64,000 nt of DNA from Fomes fomentarius (taxonomy: Eukaryota > Basidiomycota > Agaricomycetes > Polyporales > Polyporaceae), in assembly GCA_022606135.1 (NCBI GenBank), contig JABYQN010000015.1:186001-250000 (forward strand). The letters are read 5' to 3'. The position numbers and the translations under genes were made by a program. Below the pieces are notes generated by a model. The model was given only the letters and a program-made list of their open reading frames with translations. It was not told the DNA's origin and did not search any database. Positions 44,948 to 56,106 of the stretch are shown piece by piece. Within the stretch, counting starts at the first letter, position 1. Each line of letters opens with the position of its first letter.

Positions 44948-45561
44948 GGTACGTGAGATGGGGGTAGATACCGCTCGAGATTATAAATGTTCTACTTCCA
45001 AGACTGTTTCTTCGGCTTGTGCGATCGCTCTTATATCTGCTATCACAGGGTGCTCGTGTTTGACATAGAATAACGGAATGCTCGTACATGATCTCACCGT
45101 AGTGTCTTGGAACTACTGGCTGCCAAGTCAGCAATGAGACCCGATAGTAGCGTGACTTGTACTCCGCGATTCTCATAGTTTGAATGTCCCCATCTTGCAA
45201 TCGGTCGATCTGGACTCCGGAGGGGTAGCGTGACAGTATGGTTGCATGCCGGCGCCTATGGCCTTGGGGGATCACCGCGTGCGCGCTTATATATGTTTCC
45301 TCCTGCCAACGAACGACATCTCAAACGTAAGGACATAGCTCAGAGCCTGTACGGAATTGTCACTGACTTATGGTATATGCTATAAGTATTTCTAAACTTC
45401 AGGGCTTTCACTGCGTCACCTTTGACTGGGCTACGCACTCAATAGCACAAAGAGATGTGAACAGGAAGAGAGCCGCTCGTTTACGGAGAAAATGACCAGG
45501 AAGATATGGATGGTGGCACCCCAATCTCCACGAAAGGCTCTGACCCTCTATCCCCGGCTCT
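44948..45561. other. Intergenic, no gene recognised
   Basis: Spacer before BTB pseudogene J. The ATG at 45491 opens a frame that does not match the family. Confidence 0.35.
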
Positions 45562-46360
45562 TAAATGGGACTAGGAGCTCTGGTTCGACGACAGCACGAT
45601 GATTCTCTTTGCTAGATGGAACTCCCCGTCTACAGAGGATCGCTGACATCTAGTCTCCAGCTCCCCAGAGGACTTACGGCTCGTCCCCCATACATACATG
45701 CACACGCGAGGAGTCAATTAGGTCGGTCGCAGGCTATGATTATTTAATCCCTTCGCTAACCCCGCTTGGAGGTTCTAAGCAGTCAAAAGGGTCCGGTATC
45801 ACAACATCTCGGCGTGCATATGGCGAGTCGCGCAGAAGTAAGAGATGTGAGCAATCTCTACAGCCCGTCAAGGAACATCTCACCAGTAAATTCGACTTCT
45901 GAAACAAGTACGAGGCATGGACTCCTGCTGCGTTCCAGGACGTCCACGCCATTTCGGCAATCTTGCGCGCCTCACTGGTGAGTCGTCCATTCTTTCGATA
46001 GCCTGGTCTGCACGTACCCCCATTTCGAATTGTTGTTCGAACGGTACCAGTGGGAAGATGGGACCACTGTCAAGCGATCTCCACCTCTGTTACAAATTTG
46101 AACAAAACATCATTGAAACGACCATCGCTCCACACCTCCGAGTGCGCTCCACCCCAGTCATCTCGGCGACGCAGGAGCATGAGGCTCAGGAGGTTCGAGG
46201 AGAAGGAGAAGTTGGCCATGGCCATCAACCCGATCCGGTCAACTGCTTCCGTACCTCCTTTCAAGGGGCTCGAGGCGTGTGCGGTGTGCGTGGAAAGTGT
46301 GATATGGAAAAGTCGCTAAGCAGTCTGGTGCAGGCTACCAGAAATTTGGGGCGCTGATAT
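45562..46360 (+). pseudogene. BTB-family pseudogene J
   Basis: Recognisable pieces in order: D-stop-E-L-W-F-D-D-S-T-M-I-L-F-A-R (TAG at 45571-45573 beside the normally conserved E-F-W), a frame change to L-P-V-Y-R-G-S, a remnant of the S-P-E-D-L-R turn near 45660-45690, then from 45952 N-L-A-R-L-T-G-E-S-S-I-L and L-S-S-D-L-H-L-C near 46070-46090, and a final G-V-R-G-K-C-D-M-E-K-S-L-S. Most of the BTB domain and the H-K-Y region are deleted. Confidence 0.8.
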
Positions 46361-46852
46361 ACCTCGGCGGGGGGGGAGCGGCAGAAGGGTTCGCATCATG
46401 ATAACGTAGCGTCTCTTCTCTCCGACCTTTACATTCTCACAGCCTCACTGATGAGTCTGCTTTTCATTTAGGTTTCGTATAACTACGGCGCTCTAATTGT
46501 ATGCTTCATTATCAAACCAGAAGATGCCCATCACCTTCTTATTGTCCCTCTGCTGAATCGTAGTAAGTGGACGGTTTTGCCACAGTCACGAGCAATATAT
46601 GTAGTGGAACGGCGCGGGAACAACTATAAGCTATTGTGGAACGCACAGGCCGCTGTACAGTCGCCAAGGAGGTATTTCCTATATTTTGTTTGTTTTTGCC
46701 ATCATCGCTAACAATTGTGACAAGCGCGAAATTCATCACGACAGCGCATGATTTTTTCAGAGACTCACCATTATAGGTACACGTACGGACTGACCCGTCT
46801 TCCTGCATACATTCACACACCCTTTTATCCGGGCACAGTGAGCACACTACTC
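46361..46852. other. Intergenic, upstream of BTB gene K
   Basis: Contains an eight-to-nine-base G run near 46369. No gene seen. Confidence 0.35.
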
Positions 46853-48151
46853 ATGGAAGAACCTGCTGTTGAGGTGAGTCCCCCAGGCTCTCACCCCCGT
46901 CACCCTCCCTCCACTTCGTCTTATCTTCTAACCCACGGCAGGTGGCCTCCTTCTGTGATAAGCGATCCCAATCACCCTTGTCGAATTATGCGCAGCGTAA
47001 CAAGTGGACCGATGCTGAACATGACGATGGTGGAGTTCAGCCGCAGAGACTCATCGATGCCAACGATATGGGCCACATGATCCTCGCACAAGCCACTCCA
47101 GACGACGAGTTCTGGTTCTACGATGGCAACATCATTTTAGTCGCGGATAACGTCAAATTCCGTGTCTATAAAGGGTTGCTAGCAAGCCGGTCGGGCGTCT
47201 TTCGAGACATGTTCAGTCTTCCTCAGCCGTCATCTCCAACCTGTACAAGCATCGACAAAGAGACCGGTTGTCCTTTCACCGTCCTCGATGACTCTCCGGA
47301 CACGTTCCGCCACATTCTCCGCGTATGCATGCCTCCTTCCAAGAGCAGGTGAGTTGATTCTCACTGTGGCGGGTATCCTGGACATGCAAACTGACACGCG
47401 CCACAGTCTATTCGAGGTACAGCATCCGTCTTTTGAGACCATCTGGGCGTGCATCCACCTAGGGGACAAGTATGACATGTCACACATCTACGAGCAAGCA
47501 CACGGATACCTGAAGCACTACTTTCCATCCGAATTCTCCAGATGGAACCAGCTCAGGGTCACGATGCGCCCTCCGGGCTTCAGGAAGAGTGACGCTATTG
47601 GGGTGGTCAACCTCGCGCTTGGCAAGCTCGGTGACTGCACTATCCTACCGGTTGCACTCCTGGCCTGCACGACACTTGACGGCAAACTCCTCGTCGAGGG
47701 TGTCTTTCGCGAGGACGGTATCAGGGAGACACTCGATCGCAAAACGCTGGCCACATGTGTTGGTGCAAAGGAGAAGGTGTTCCGTGCGACGCAAAAGACA
47801 CGCTTGGACATCCTCACTTGTAAAGGTCTTCCCCCTGCATGTCAGAGCTCGAAGGAGAACTTGCGCTGCACGAGTGCATTCGAACGACTTTTCGAAAAGG
47901 CCATACGAAATGTGACGGACTTGGGACGAAACCCTGTTCCCAAGTTGTGTGATATGTTCGAGAGCGACCTGAGCGACGCATGCAAGGATTGTAGGATGGA
48001 CTTCATTCACAGAGAACTGGTGGAGCGGATTCGCCTCTGGAATCGGTTGCCGGAGTTATTTGAGGCGGATTTCCCGGGCTGGGATCCCGAGCCTGACGGT
48101 CTAGTCAAAGTACGTATCCCTCAGATCTCCGTGAATTGTCCTCTGTTTTGA
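46853..48151 (+). CDS. BTB/POZ domain protein K (intact)
   Basis: Three exons, 46853-46873 (seven codons), 46942-47348 and 47407-48151, give 390 aa. Exon 2's frame has no ATG, so the short first exon (M-E-E-P-A-V-E, donor GTGAGT) is inferred. BTB core: D-D-E-F-W-F-Y-D-G-N-I-I-L, F-R-V-Y-K-G-L-L, S-G-V-F-R-D-M-F, D-S-P-D-T-F-R-H-I-L. Middle: L-G-D-K-Y-D-M (His replaced by Asp), V-V-N-L-A then G-K-L-G-D-C. C-terminus: A-C-K-D-C, L-W-N-R-L-P, P-G-W. The tail after P-G-W is longer than in relatives; GTACGT at about 48111 could start another intron leading to an acidic end (D-D-E-E) near 48230. Confidence 0.85.
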
Positions 48152-48610
48152 TGAATAGCACAGGTTGTCTCACATACTGACGATGAGGAACCTTCAAATC
48201 ATCATGTTGAATACAACTACTAGTACTACTAGGACCCCTTCAAGCCAAGTTACTGAGTCTGTATAGATAAGAACCTACCGTTGTTAGTCCAATCTACTTC
48301 CAATCTCTCGAGAATGCAGTACTATCACTTCATGTTCTCAAAGCTGGCACTCCAGAGTGAATTGGCAAGGTAACGGCTGTTTCTTTCCAGCTGAGCCAAG
48401 CCCGGATGGACGGCCCGGAGCGGAACTTGACTGAGTCGGAACATGCCATCACCGCGTGTTATGATTTATCCCTTGTGCTGCGTGCACCCTCTGCTCTACT
48501 CTTCCATCACGCAGTATACGCGTACTGTCACCAGGCCATCTCTTTCAAGTTTCAAGACAGGTACGGATTAAGGGCAGCATCCCCAATACCCCAGAATCAA
48601 GTTCTGTGAC
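48152..48610. other. Intergenic
   Basis: Possible extra last exon of BTB gene K at about 48170-48230; otherwise the upstream region of the F-box gene. Confidence 0.35.
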
Positions 48611-50412
48611 ATGTCGAACACGAACAGCAAGGCTCCAATCGAAGTTGGCGTCATCTCTTACGATGTTTTCACCCACATCTTGAGTTGGCTTCATGACGAC
48701 TATCCGACACTGTATCATTGCTCGCTTTCCAGCCGATCACTTCGGGACGCTTCGGCTGCTTTTCTGTATCGCAGAGTGACATACTCTCCCGCCTATAGTC
48801 CCGTTCTGGATCTCAAGAAACGAGACGACTTCGCGGTAGGAATGGAGCAGTAGACAGATATCGGATCAACCTTGTTGCTGACAAGTGGTCGGTCTTCACA
48901 GAAAGGCTTCTTTGCCTCAGCTCGCCTGCCTCACAACTCCAATTTCGTACGACGACTTGAAGTCAGCGGTACGCGATTTGATGCCATTGCGGCCCCTCAA
49001 AACAAACTTGCTGAGTATTCATCAGCAGGTTCCCTATCACCGCGCCCTCCGTCGCTCGACAGGCTATCAAGCCAATTGAAAGAACTGATAGAATGCTGGC
49101 CGAATATGCAGACGGTCGTTTTCACGCCGAAACGGGCTCATGAGAGCGTGTTTACGGATATCCTCCCGCTTCTCCCCCATTTGTCTAGACTACGCCATCT
49201 GACAGTTAACACGTTATGCACACATGAAACCCAGGCTCCACTTCTCGCCCAACTGCGCAACCTGGAGAGTCTTACCATCCAGTCGCCCAGTCGTGCGATA
49301 TTGCAGCTGCTGCCGGAGTGGCTTGGCGCACTGTCGCCGACACTGCGAAGGTTCCGTTTGACCGTACGCGCTGCTTTTATAGAGTACATCAGTTACGGTC
49401 ATTTCATTGACTATCGCTCTTTAGGACAGCTGCGGGTCTGTCACTCCGGGCGTACTCCGTTCGTTCACCGGTCCTCTTCAAGATACGACTTCTTTCGCGC
49501 TCGGGTTGTCCTACTCCCTCACCGATAACGATGTCTTCGCCTTCTGGGCCGATCTCCCGCATCTCGAATGCCTGGAATTCCGCTTTTACGTAGTAAGTCT
49601 ACTCACTATACCATTCCTCGCCACAAGCTCACGCATGCCACAGCAACTACCCCCTTCCATCACCCCGCGTCTTATCCATCTTCGCCATCTGACAGTACAC
49701 TACCTCCATCACGAGACGCGAACAGACGCGGCACATATGTACAAGTGGATCCGCCGTGTCATCTCGCACGCTCCTCTTGAATCACTCCGCTTAGTCTGCG
49801 AGTATGAGCCGTGTGGTCCCGAACCCACCTTCGACTCGCTTCTCGAGAGTCTTTCGGCAAGGCACGCGAAGAGACTGCAAGTGCTTGACATGAGGAATTG
49901 TTATGTCGGGAATGGTGCATTAAAGAGGCTCTGTGAAAAGTGCACGTCACTCGAGGAGCTTGCCGTTACGATCTCATACGACACCTTGGTGCGTCATTAC
50001 AGTAGTTTCTCTCACCTAGAACCTTCTGTGGGAACACACCTCTGATCCACCTTTGCCATAGGACCAATTTGCGGAGTATGGAACCGAGCTTCCGTGCCTC
50101 CATACACTCGACTTCCGCGTTCGCAGATCAAAGAACAAGATATCCATCACACCTGCATTTGCCCGAACGCTGATCCAAAAATCGTCGCCAATTCGACGCT
50201 TGACCGTAAACGACGCAGGATTTGAGGTGCGTTGATGAACGTATGAGAACGGACAACCAAGTGACCTCATGATCACCTGTCTTCTAATGACTGACCTCGT
50301 CCTCTAGGGAACGTATAAATTGGCACAGGATGGTACCGTCCAACTCGTGATCGACCAAATTCCAAACAAACGACGGGTATTCCCATGGGAGCGAGGTGTT
50401 TTACCACTTTGA
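48611..50412 (+). CDS. F-box/leucine-rich protein
   Basis: Predicted SCF ubiquitin-ligase adaptor. Seven exons (48611-48835, 48902-48968, 49029-49363, 49425-49592, 49644-49988, 50062-50226, 50308-50412) give 469 aa with consistent phases. F-box-like region near 10-55: Y-D-V-F-T-H-I-L-S-W-L, H-C-S-L-S-S-R-S-L-R-D-A-S, F-L-Y-R-R-V. The rest has leucine-rich spacing: H-L-T-V-N-T-L, N-L-E-S-L-T-I, H-L-E-C-L-E-F-R, H-L-R-H-L-T-V, L-Q-V-L-D-M-R-N-C, S-L-E-E-L-A-V-T-I. The donor of exon 4 could be GTAGTA or GTAAGT three bases on. No pseudogene signs. The partner substrate is unknown; it flanks the BTB cluster, another potential cullin-adaptor family. Confidence 0.85.
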
Positions 50413-51627
50413 GATTGTATTGTCATATATTGTGATTGGACTTTCGTCAACTTTTATCTACACACTCTTTCCGGTGAACACCTGATCAGACAGCTAGGAC
50501 ACACTGTTGGTTCTCGAATGGAGAGGCCGTCATTTTACCATTATGTACAGACTCCACGACTTTCGCACAGCTACGCCGACGGGGATAGACTCAAACCGAG
50601 ATGTTCAGTGGTATTATGATTAAGATTCAGTTGGACATGCGTGACGCTCGCGGCGGCGCCGCGGTGGTGCCGACCCCAACTGTCTCCTGCACTGCACTAC
50701 AGTGCCCGTACTGATACGCCTGGTACTGCCTCTTGAACTTTATACGTCGGGGTCCGCACTTCGGACTTTGCTCAATCGTATAGTATTCTCTTGAACTTCG
50801 GTAGCACTAGCAGGTTAGTATTTCGCATGTTAACCCTCGTCTACTAGTAAAACATGATACATCTACAGGTTGAACGCCATGCTTCTGCTTCCTCTTGCTG
50901 GCACTATCAAGGGTGGATGTTTGGGGGAGTTCTGGCATTGCATTGCTCCAAGCCAGCATCATTGCATACTTCGGTACTCTAGGGGCCGGTCTCGCCGCCG
51001 GCTCGGCCGGCCCCATGTCCCGCTAGCATTTTACGTTCATGCGGTTGTAGGTCGACGATGGCGTTTACATTGACACCTCTGTGAGTTTGAACTTTTCAAG
51101 GACCTCACGCCCCTCCCGCTTTGCTGGGCCACCGTCAAGCTTGCGATGACAGGAACTTGAAGAGCTACCAAGTGAGTTCTGAATGGCGATTATTGCTCAA
51201 GCTCCCACCAATGCATCCTCCAGGGTTTCCTTAGGTTCACGCCGCCGCATGATGATATGCGGTGGCGTCCGCGCAGTGGCACCATGAATTCGTTCCACCA
51301 AGATTCCTGCCATTGTACATGAGGACAAATTGATACCAGCATGTCTCTTCGACAGCGTCCACTCCAGCCATGCGAGATATGGTAGTACAAGTGCCGCCCC
51401 CGGGTGTGTGACTCTCGATCCGAGCACGTAAGGCATGGTTTCAGTTGAAGTTGAACGCTCGGGCGGCTTATCTTCCGCAATGCGTCCCTGTTGCAGGCGC
51501 TGCCCCACCACATTTATTGTTTATAAGACCGGTAGTGCTGACAGTGCTGACAGTCGTTGCTGTCTCGTGCCGTTTTTCCCCATCTTCGCACTCGGGTTTC
51601 CCATCATCGGTCAGTGATACTCAAGAC
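50413..51627. other. Intergenic, no gene recognised
   Basis: About 1.2 kb. A short hydrophobic frame near 50940-51020 has no recognisable family. The rest shows no coherent exons. Confidence 0.35.
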
Positions 51628-53246
51628 ATGGAGGCATTCGATGATACTGGAAATTTCACAAGCATCGTCAGTGTCCAGTGCGTGTTTTCCGTCAGTAAGC
51701 GCCTTCCTTGAGCTGACTAGAAACTCTAGGCGCAGGTATCAACTCTGCACGGTAGCTGCAGTAGGCATGTTCTCTGTCTTTCTCGCTTTCAACCATTCCG
51801 TCTGACCGTTTTCAAGCGGTGCTTGTGTACGACGTACTACTGACGCTCGGAGACGAATCGAGATACATCCGGGGGTGGCGGCTGACAACCATTCTGTATC
51901 TTGTGAACAGATACATCGAGATAGCTTCATGCATTCCCGTCCTAATGCTCCTATTCCCTGTGAGCGATATGGTACGTAGCTTCATCCTGACGATCTTGAT
52001 AGACTAACTCATGAATAACTCACTGCAGATGTAGGGTATATTTCGAGCTCACACAGAGCCACCATACTCACTGTTAAATATCGCAGGTGTGTTCGGTGGA
52101 GCGCATACGAAGTCAGCTGCATCCTCCTTCCCTATTTCGCTTGGGCATGTCAGTAATAGTTCTTTAGCATGAGTGGTGAAGATGAAGTTGACACCTAGAG
52201 TTTGCTGTAGGGTTCTCCGCGGTTCGAGTGTACGCCCTGACAGGACGCAAGGTGTTCTTAGCGATCACAGTGTTCATATTGAACGTCACGTTCATGATAC
52301 CGGACATAGTGAGCAACCACTCATGAATCTAGCATAAAGCTTTCACATTCATTTGATCGCATCAGTACTTGCTCTCTCATGTGAAATATCTCAATGGACC
52401 GGCACCATACAACTGTGGGTCGATCAGCCTCATTCCAGTCAGCGGTCTGACTCTAGGGTGAGATTGTACATACTCTTCCTCACATTTCTTCAATTGAAAG
52501 TTCTTTCGGACCCTTCTTGTCAGTGCGGTCTTTCGGACTCTATGTTTCATGTCACTCACCAACGGCAGTTCTCTTGGCGTCTCGTGCTACTGCACTGCTC
52601 GGAGAATTAATCGTGATTGTGGTGACTGTCAGATATACCTACACCCGGAGCCTGAGACGCTCGCACTCACCCAACTCGGACGATGCATGCCAAGCCCTCA
52701 GAGATGTGGTCCTCAACAACGGTATGTTTTTGAGCGTAACTGTGGCCGAAATAGCGGACTCAAAATCTTTTGTCTACCTAACAGGTATAGCGTGCTTCAG
52801 GTAGGAAGTATACCCCAACACTGATCTTGACTCATCTCACCGATGCCCCTCCTAGCATCCCGCTGATATTTAACGTCGCAATAAGTGCCCTGATGATAAC
52901 CGTGCGCACTAAGCCCTTTCATTTTCACCGTTAGCTCATTCAGTCGAACACAGAGAAGAGATACCATAATCTTCGAGATCCAAGCTCTTCGGGCAATAAG
53001 AGACTCGTTCGTGCTTGTGATAAATTGGTCTCGACCCTCTCTGACAGGTTCCCTGTTCCATCTTCTCTCCGCAACAGAATTAGCTCTATCCTCATTTCGC
53101 GCTTCCTCCTCGACCTCGGGAAGCTCAGCACAGAGTATAACACTTCCACAAGAAACAACGGCAGCAACAGCATGCTCACAACATATGTTACATCCAACTT
53201 ATCGGACATCACGGACTCGCTGGATATCGACCAGTCCTCGGGATAG
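51628..53246 (+). pseudogene. DUF6533-type multi-pass membrane protein, probably decayed
   Basis: Pieces of a seven-helix-like fungal family with an N-terminal DUF6533 signature appear in order: a short N-terminus with N-F-T (51628-51677); V-L-V-Y-D-V-L-L-T-L-G-D-E and L-V-N-R-Y (51817-51971), the family hallmark; W-S-A-Y-E-V-S-C-I-L-L (about 52097-52145); S-A-V-R-V-Y-A-L-T-G-R-K (52213-52307); A-P-Y-N-C-G (52366-52457); A-S-R-A-T-A-L-L-G-E-L (52540-52720); I-S-S-I-L-I-S-R-F-L-L-D-L (to 53246). Several junctions fit, but at three I cannot keep the frame with GT-AG sites, each time one or two bases off. Either the gene is decaying or my splice choices are wrong. Role unknown. Confidence 0.55.
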
Positions 53247-53995
53247 CTTAGGAGCTGAGTATAGATAGGCCATCTCTTGTTCTCTGTATCCATATTTCCC
53301 GGATGATGTTTCGATACTTACATGTAGCTCTCCCAACCATGTACGGACTAGATCAACCTGCAGAGATTCCCTGGATTGCTCCGATCGACTTGACGGCGTG
53401 CACCCTTGAGCTTGGTGAGTCGAGGTCACAAGGTTTCGTGTTATCTCCATCCTGGTGCATGAAGTCTAGCTTGGCTCAGAAGTCGGGTGCATTAGTCGTG
53501 CTAAGTACAATGGAGGTAGATGAATCGTTTCAGACGTGGGGTGGACTCCTCGCGCCGCAGCTGGCACGTCCTGCGCTGGTCCCTGACCAGGCATTTGGAT
53601 ATCGCGCTGCTCTATTCGTCTGCTCCAGATCGTCCGATATTAGCCTGACAATCATCTAGAGATTTGCGACATCTCGAGCACTCACCCCAGTCTCGCTCGC
53701 GCTCCCGAAGATCACTTAGGATCCGCAGAACAATGCCGTTTGGGTCGGGGTTGCGCATAGGCTTGCGAGCCTGAGACGGCTAGCTTGCCGCTGTCGGGAC
53801 GTGCGTCTGGAGGGAGGCGTTGCTGCAGCGGAGGGAAGGTGTTGTTGTTCCCTGGGACACATGTGAAGAAGTAGGCATGCTATCAAATGCCAGTACAAGT
53901 TGATTTCCAGGCAGTGAGCCTGAAGCTCGATATGGGGCACAATACGATGCGAGTACCTAGTGACAATCAGCTCTCAACCTATGTAAATGCCGAAA
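53247..53995. other. Intergenic, no gene recognised
   Basis: Includes a 118-codon plus frame (53303-53659) with no similarity I recognise. Confidence 0.35.
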
Positions 53996-55104
53996 TTAGG
54001 ACGCGCTGATTTTCCAATTTTCGATCTTCAGCTGGAACAGCTGCGGCAATGCCTTCCAGAACTCGCGGCGCTGTTCCAGTTCACGCCGCTTCACCATCAC
54101 TTCACAATGCTCGCAAATCAGCCAGCCCGAGACGCTAAAGCGGGATTCGTCCGCCTAGCAGCGCGACATGCCCTCCTCGAGCAACTTTTCGAGGCGCTTT
54201 GCCTTGGTGATGAACGCACGACTGCACCGCACCTTGTCAGAGCATGTCAGAGAATGCTCCGGGGAGAATAGTCGGGCGAGGGCGTTGCTGTACTGCTTGA
54301 GCGCCGCCGCACGCCCATCTATGACGCGCTGCAGATCCGGCACCGCGAGCCCCTCGGCATAGCAGCCCCATCGCATGCAGCCTTGCATCACTGCCGCGAC
54401 CCTGTAGAGCATACTTCGAGATGTGCCAGGGGGAGGACAAAGGACGTGCTGGTGGGGTGTGCGATGTTGATTGCAGAGATCGCATCGATGTGCTCTGGAT
54501 CAAGGCATGCGGAGCGGTCGGGCTTGATCCAGTCGTCGAAGTCGTCTGCATAGCATTCCATAAGATGTAGCGAGCGCCTGTGCAAGGAGCTACTCTATGT
54601 GGTACTTGTGCGAGTGCGAGAGGAAGATGCTGGCACTGACGGCGTCCATATTGAGCGTGTCTTGCTGCCGCCCGAAGCTGCACGAAGGATGATAGTCAGT
54701 ACCCCCGAATACAAAGCGATGCGTTGTCGAGGAAAGACATGCGTGAGATGGCCTTTGTTTGGGACAAGGGAACTGAACAGGTAGCAGAATTGCCAGGGGT
54801 GGTCGGAAAGCATCACGACGGAACATTCCTCGATCTTGTGCGCGTCTGGGGGTTGGGGAATCTGGAAGAGGTCGCGGAAGACAGGCAAGTGCTCAGACAA
54901 CAATTTCTTGTGAACCCAGAAAGCCGTGTTGTGGGGAATACGGACGACGCTCCCATCCGCGACCAAACCTCCGAGTCGTGCTCGAGGTTGGGGGGCGGTG
55001 CGAACCCTGGAATAGGGGCGAGCGCGCTTGGCCCTCAATGAGGGTCGCTTGCAGCCCGTCGACGTCTTCCGAGTGTGTGTAGGAGCGGCGGTCGATTTCT
55101 GCAT
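53996..55104 (-). pseudogene. BTB-family pseudogene L
   Basis: Minus strand. A basic N-terminus leads into a diverged BTB domain (A-D-G-S-V-V-R, F-W-V-H-K-K-L-L, L-P-V-F-R-D-L-F, H-P-W-Q-F). After an intron, H-S-H-K-Y-H-I-E is followed by TAG at 54591-54593, then L-L-A-Q-A-L in frame and a shift to M-E-C-Y-A-D-D-F-D-D-W and A-I-S-A-I-N-I-A-H. The C-terminal half is again in another frame, with a stop before the family end I-C-E-H-C ... F-W-K-A-L-P-Q-L-F ... E-N-W (54130-54010). The BTB opening lacks the E-F-W-x-x-D-G block, so this copy diverged early or was eroded there. Confidence 0.8.
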
Positions 55105-56106
55105 TGTCCTTGATGTGTCAGTCGCGAGAGCCCCGCTAGGAGATGCATAGATGTCAATACCTTTGGTTGCGATGACGGGAAAGCCTGATATGTATCAAAG
55201 CGTAGACTTACACTCCCGTCGGAGGTACAGAGCCGGGATTTTCTAGAGTATGTCTTGTCGGGGTACATAGTAGTACAACATAGGATGGTCGGCGTCCGAG
55301 TCGTTGTAGTTAAGGGGAGGAACAAGGTCCGTATACCCTAACCTAAGATAGAAGGAAGCCTCGCTGGCACAGCACAGCCACACTGCTCGCGTGCCACCGT
55401 CGAGATCCAGAGTCACCGCGGGCCGCCGCGGCTCTGAGCTCTCCTCCACACTGGCAACATTGACTCTGTGTTTTCATCCCTCTGTTAAGGCATCGCGATG
55501 GTGATGGTGAGGATATGGTGCTCAAAATCAGCTCCCAAATGTACTGCTGGCATTCGAATTCATCCTCACGGTCCACAGCGGGATGTGAAAAATTTAATCA
55601 CACTGGCGGTGGATACTCCGACGATGGCACGTATTGGCGTCATGAGAAGGAGTGCATTGTTCTCTGTTACTAAGAACAATAGAAGGGCTCGCCTATGGGA
55701 ACGCTAGCTAGCGGTACAGGTGCCATCCTGACTCCTCCACGCCGTGTCCGCCAAGCCTCCGCATGGTGCCACGACTAAATACAACGCCTCTGCTCCCTAT
55801 CCTCGATGATTACGCGTATGATCGGCGAGACATTGTATGTATCCGTAGAAGCACATGACGTGCCGTGGACCCTCAATCGGCGGGATCAACGATTATACGA
55901 CGTGTGCTGTTGCTTATAAGTCGAGTTGCAGATCCCCCAGACGGGCAATTGTTCCACCTCCCGACTCAGGTCACTCTCCTTGCGACCTGTGCGCCAGAAC
56001 TCCTCCATATCGAAAAGGCTGGTGAGCTTGTTGACCGCAATCATTAGCTATCCACTCAACTGGTCGTCCTGTAGACAACCTCCGCTTACTCGCCCCTATC
56101 TCTATC
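55105..56106. other. Intergenic, no gene I can support
   Basis: The minus frame 55243-55449 contains A-S-E-A-S-F-Y-L-R-L-G-Y, faintly like the end of a GNAT acetyltransferase, but nothing around it supports a gene. Confidence 0.3.

Noticed and set aside
55243..55449. Possible GNAT acetyltransferase end
   Set aside because: Only about 12 residues resemble the family; no acetyl-CoA loop or upstream domain.
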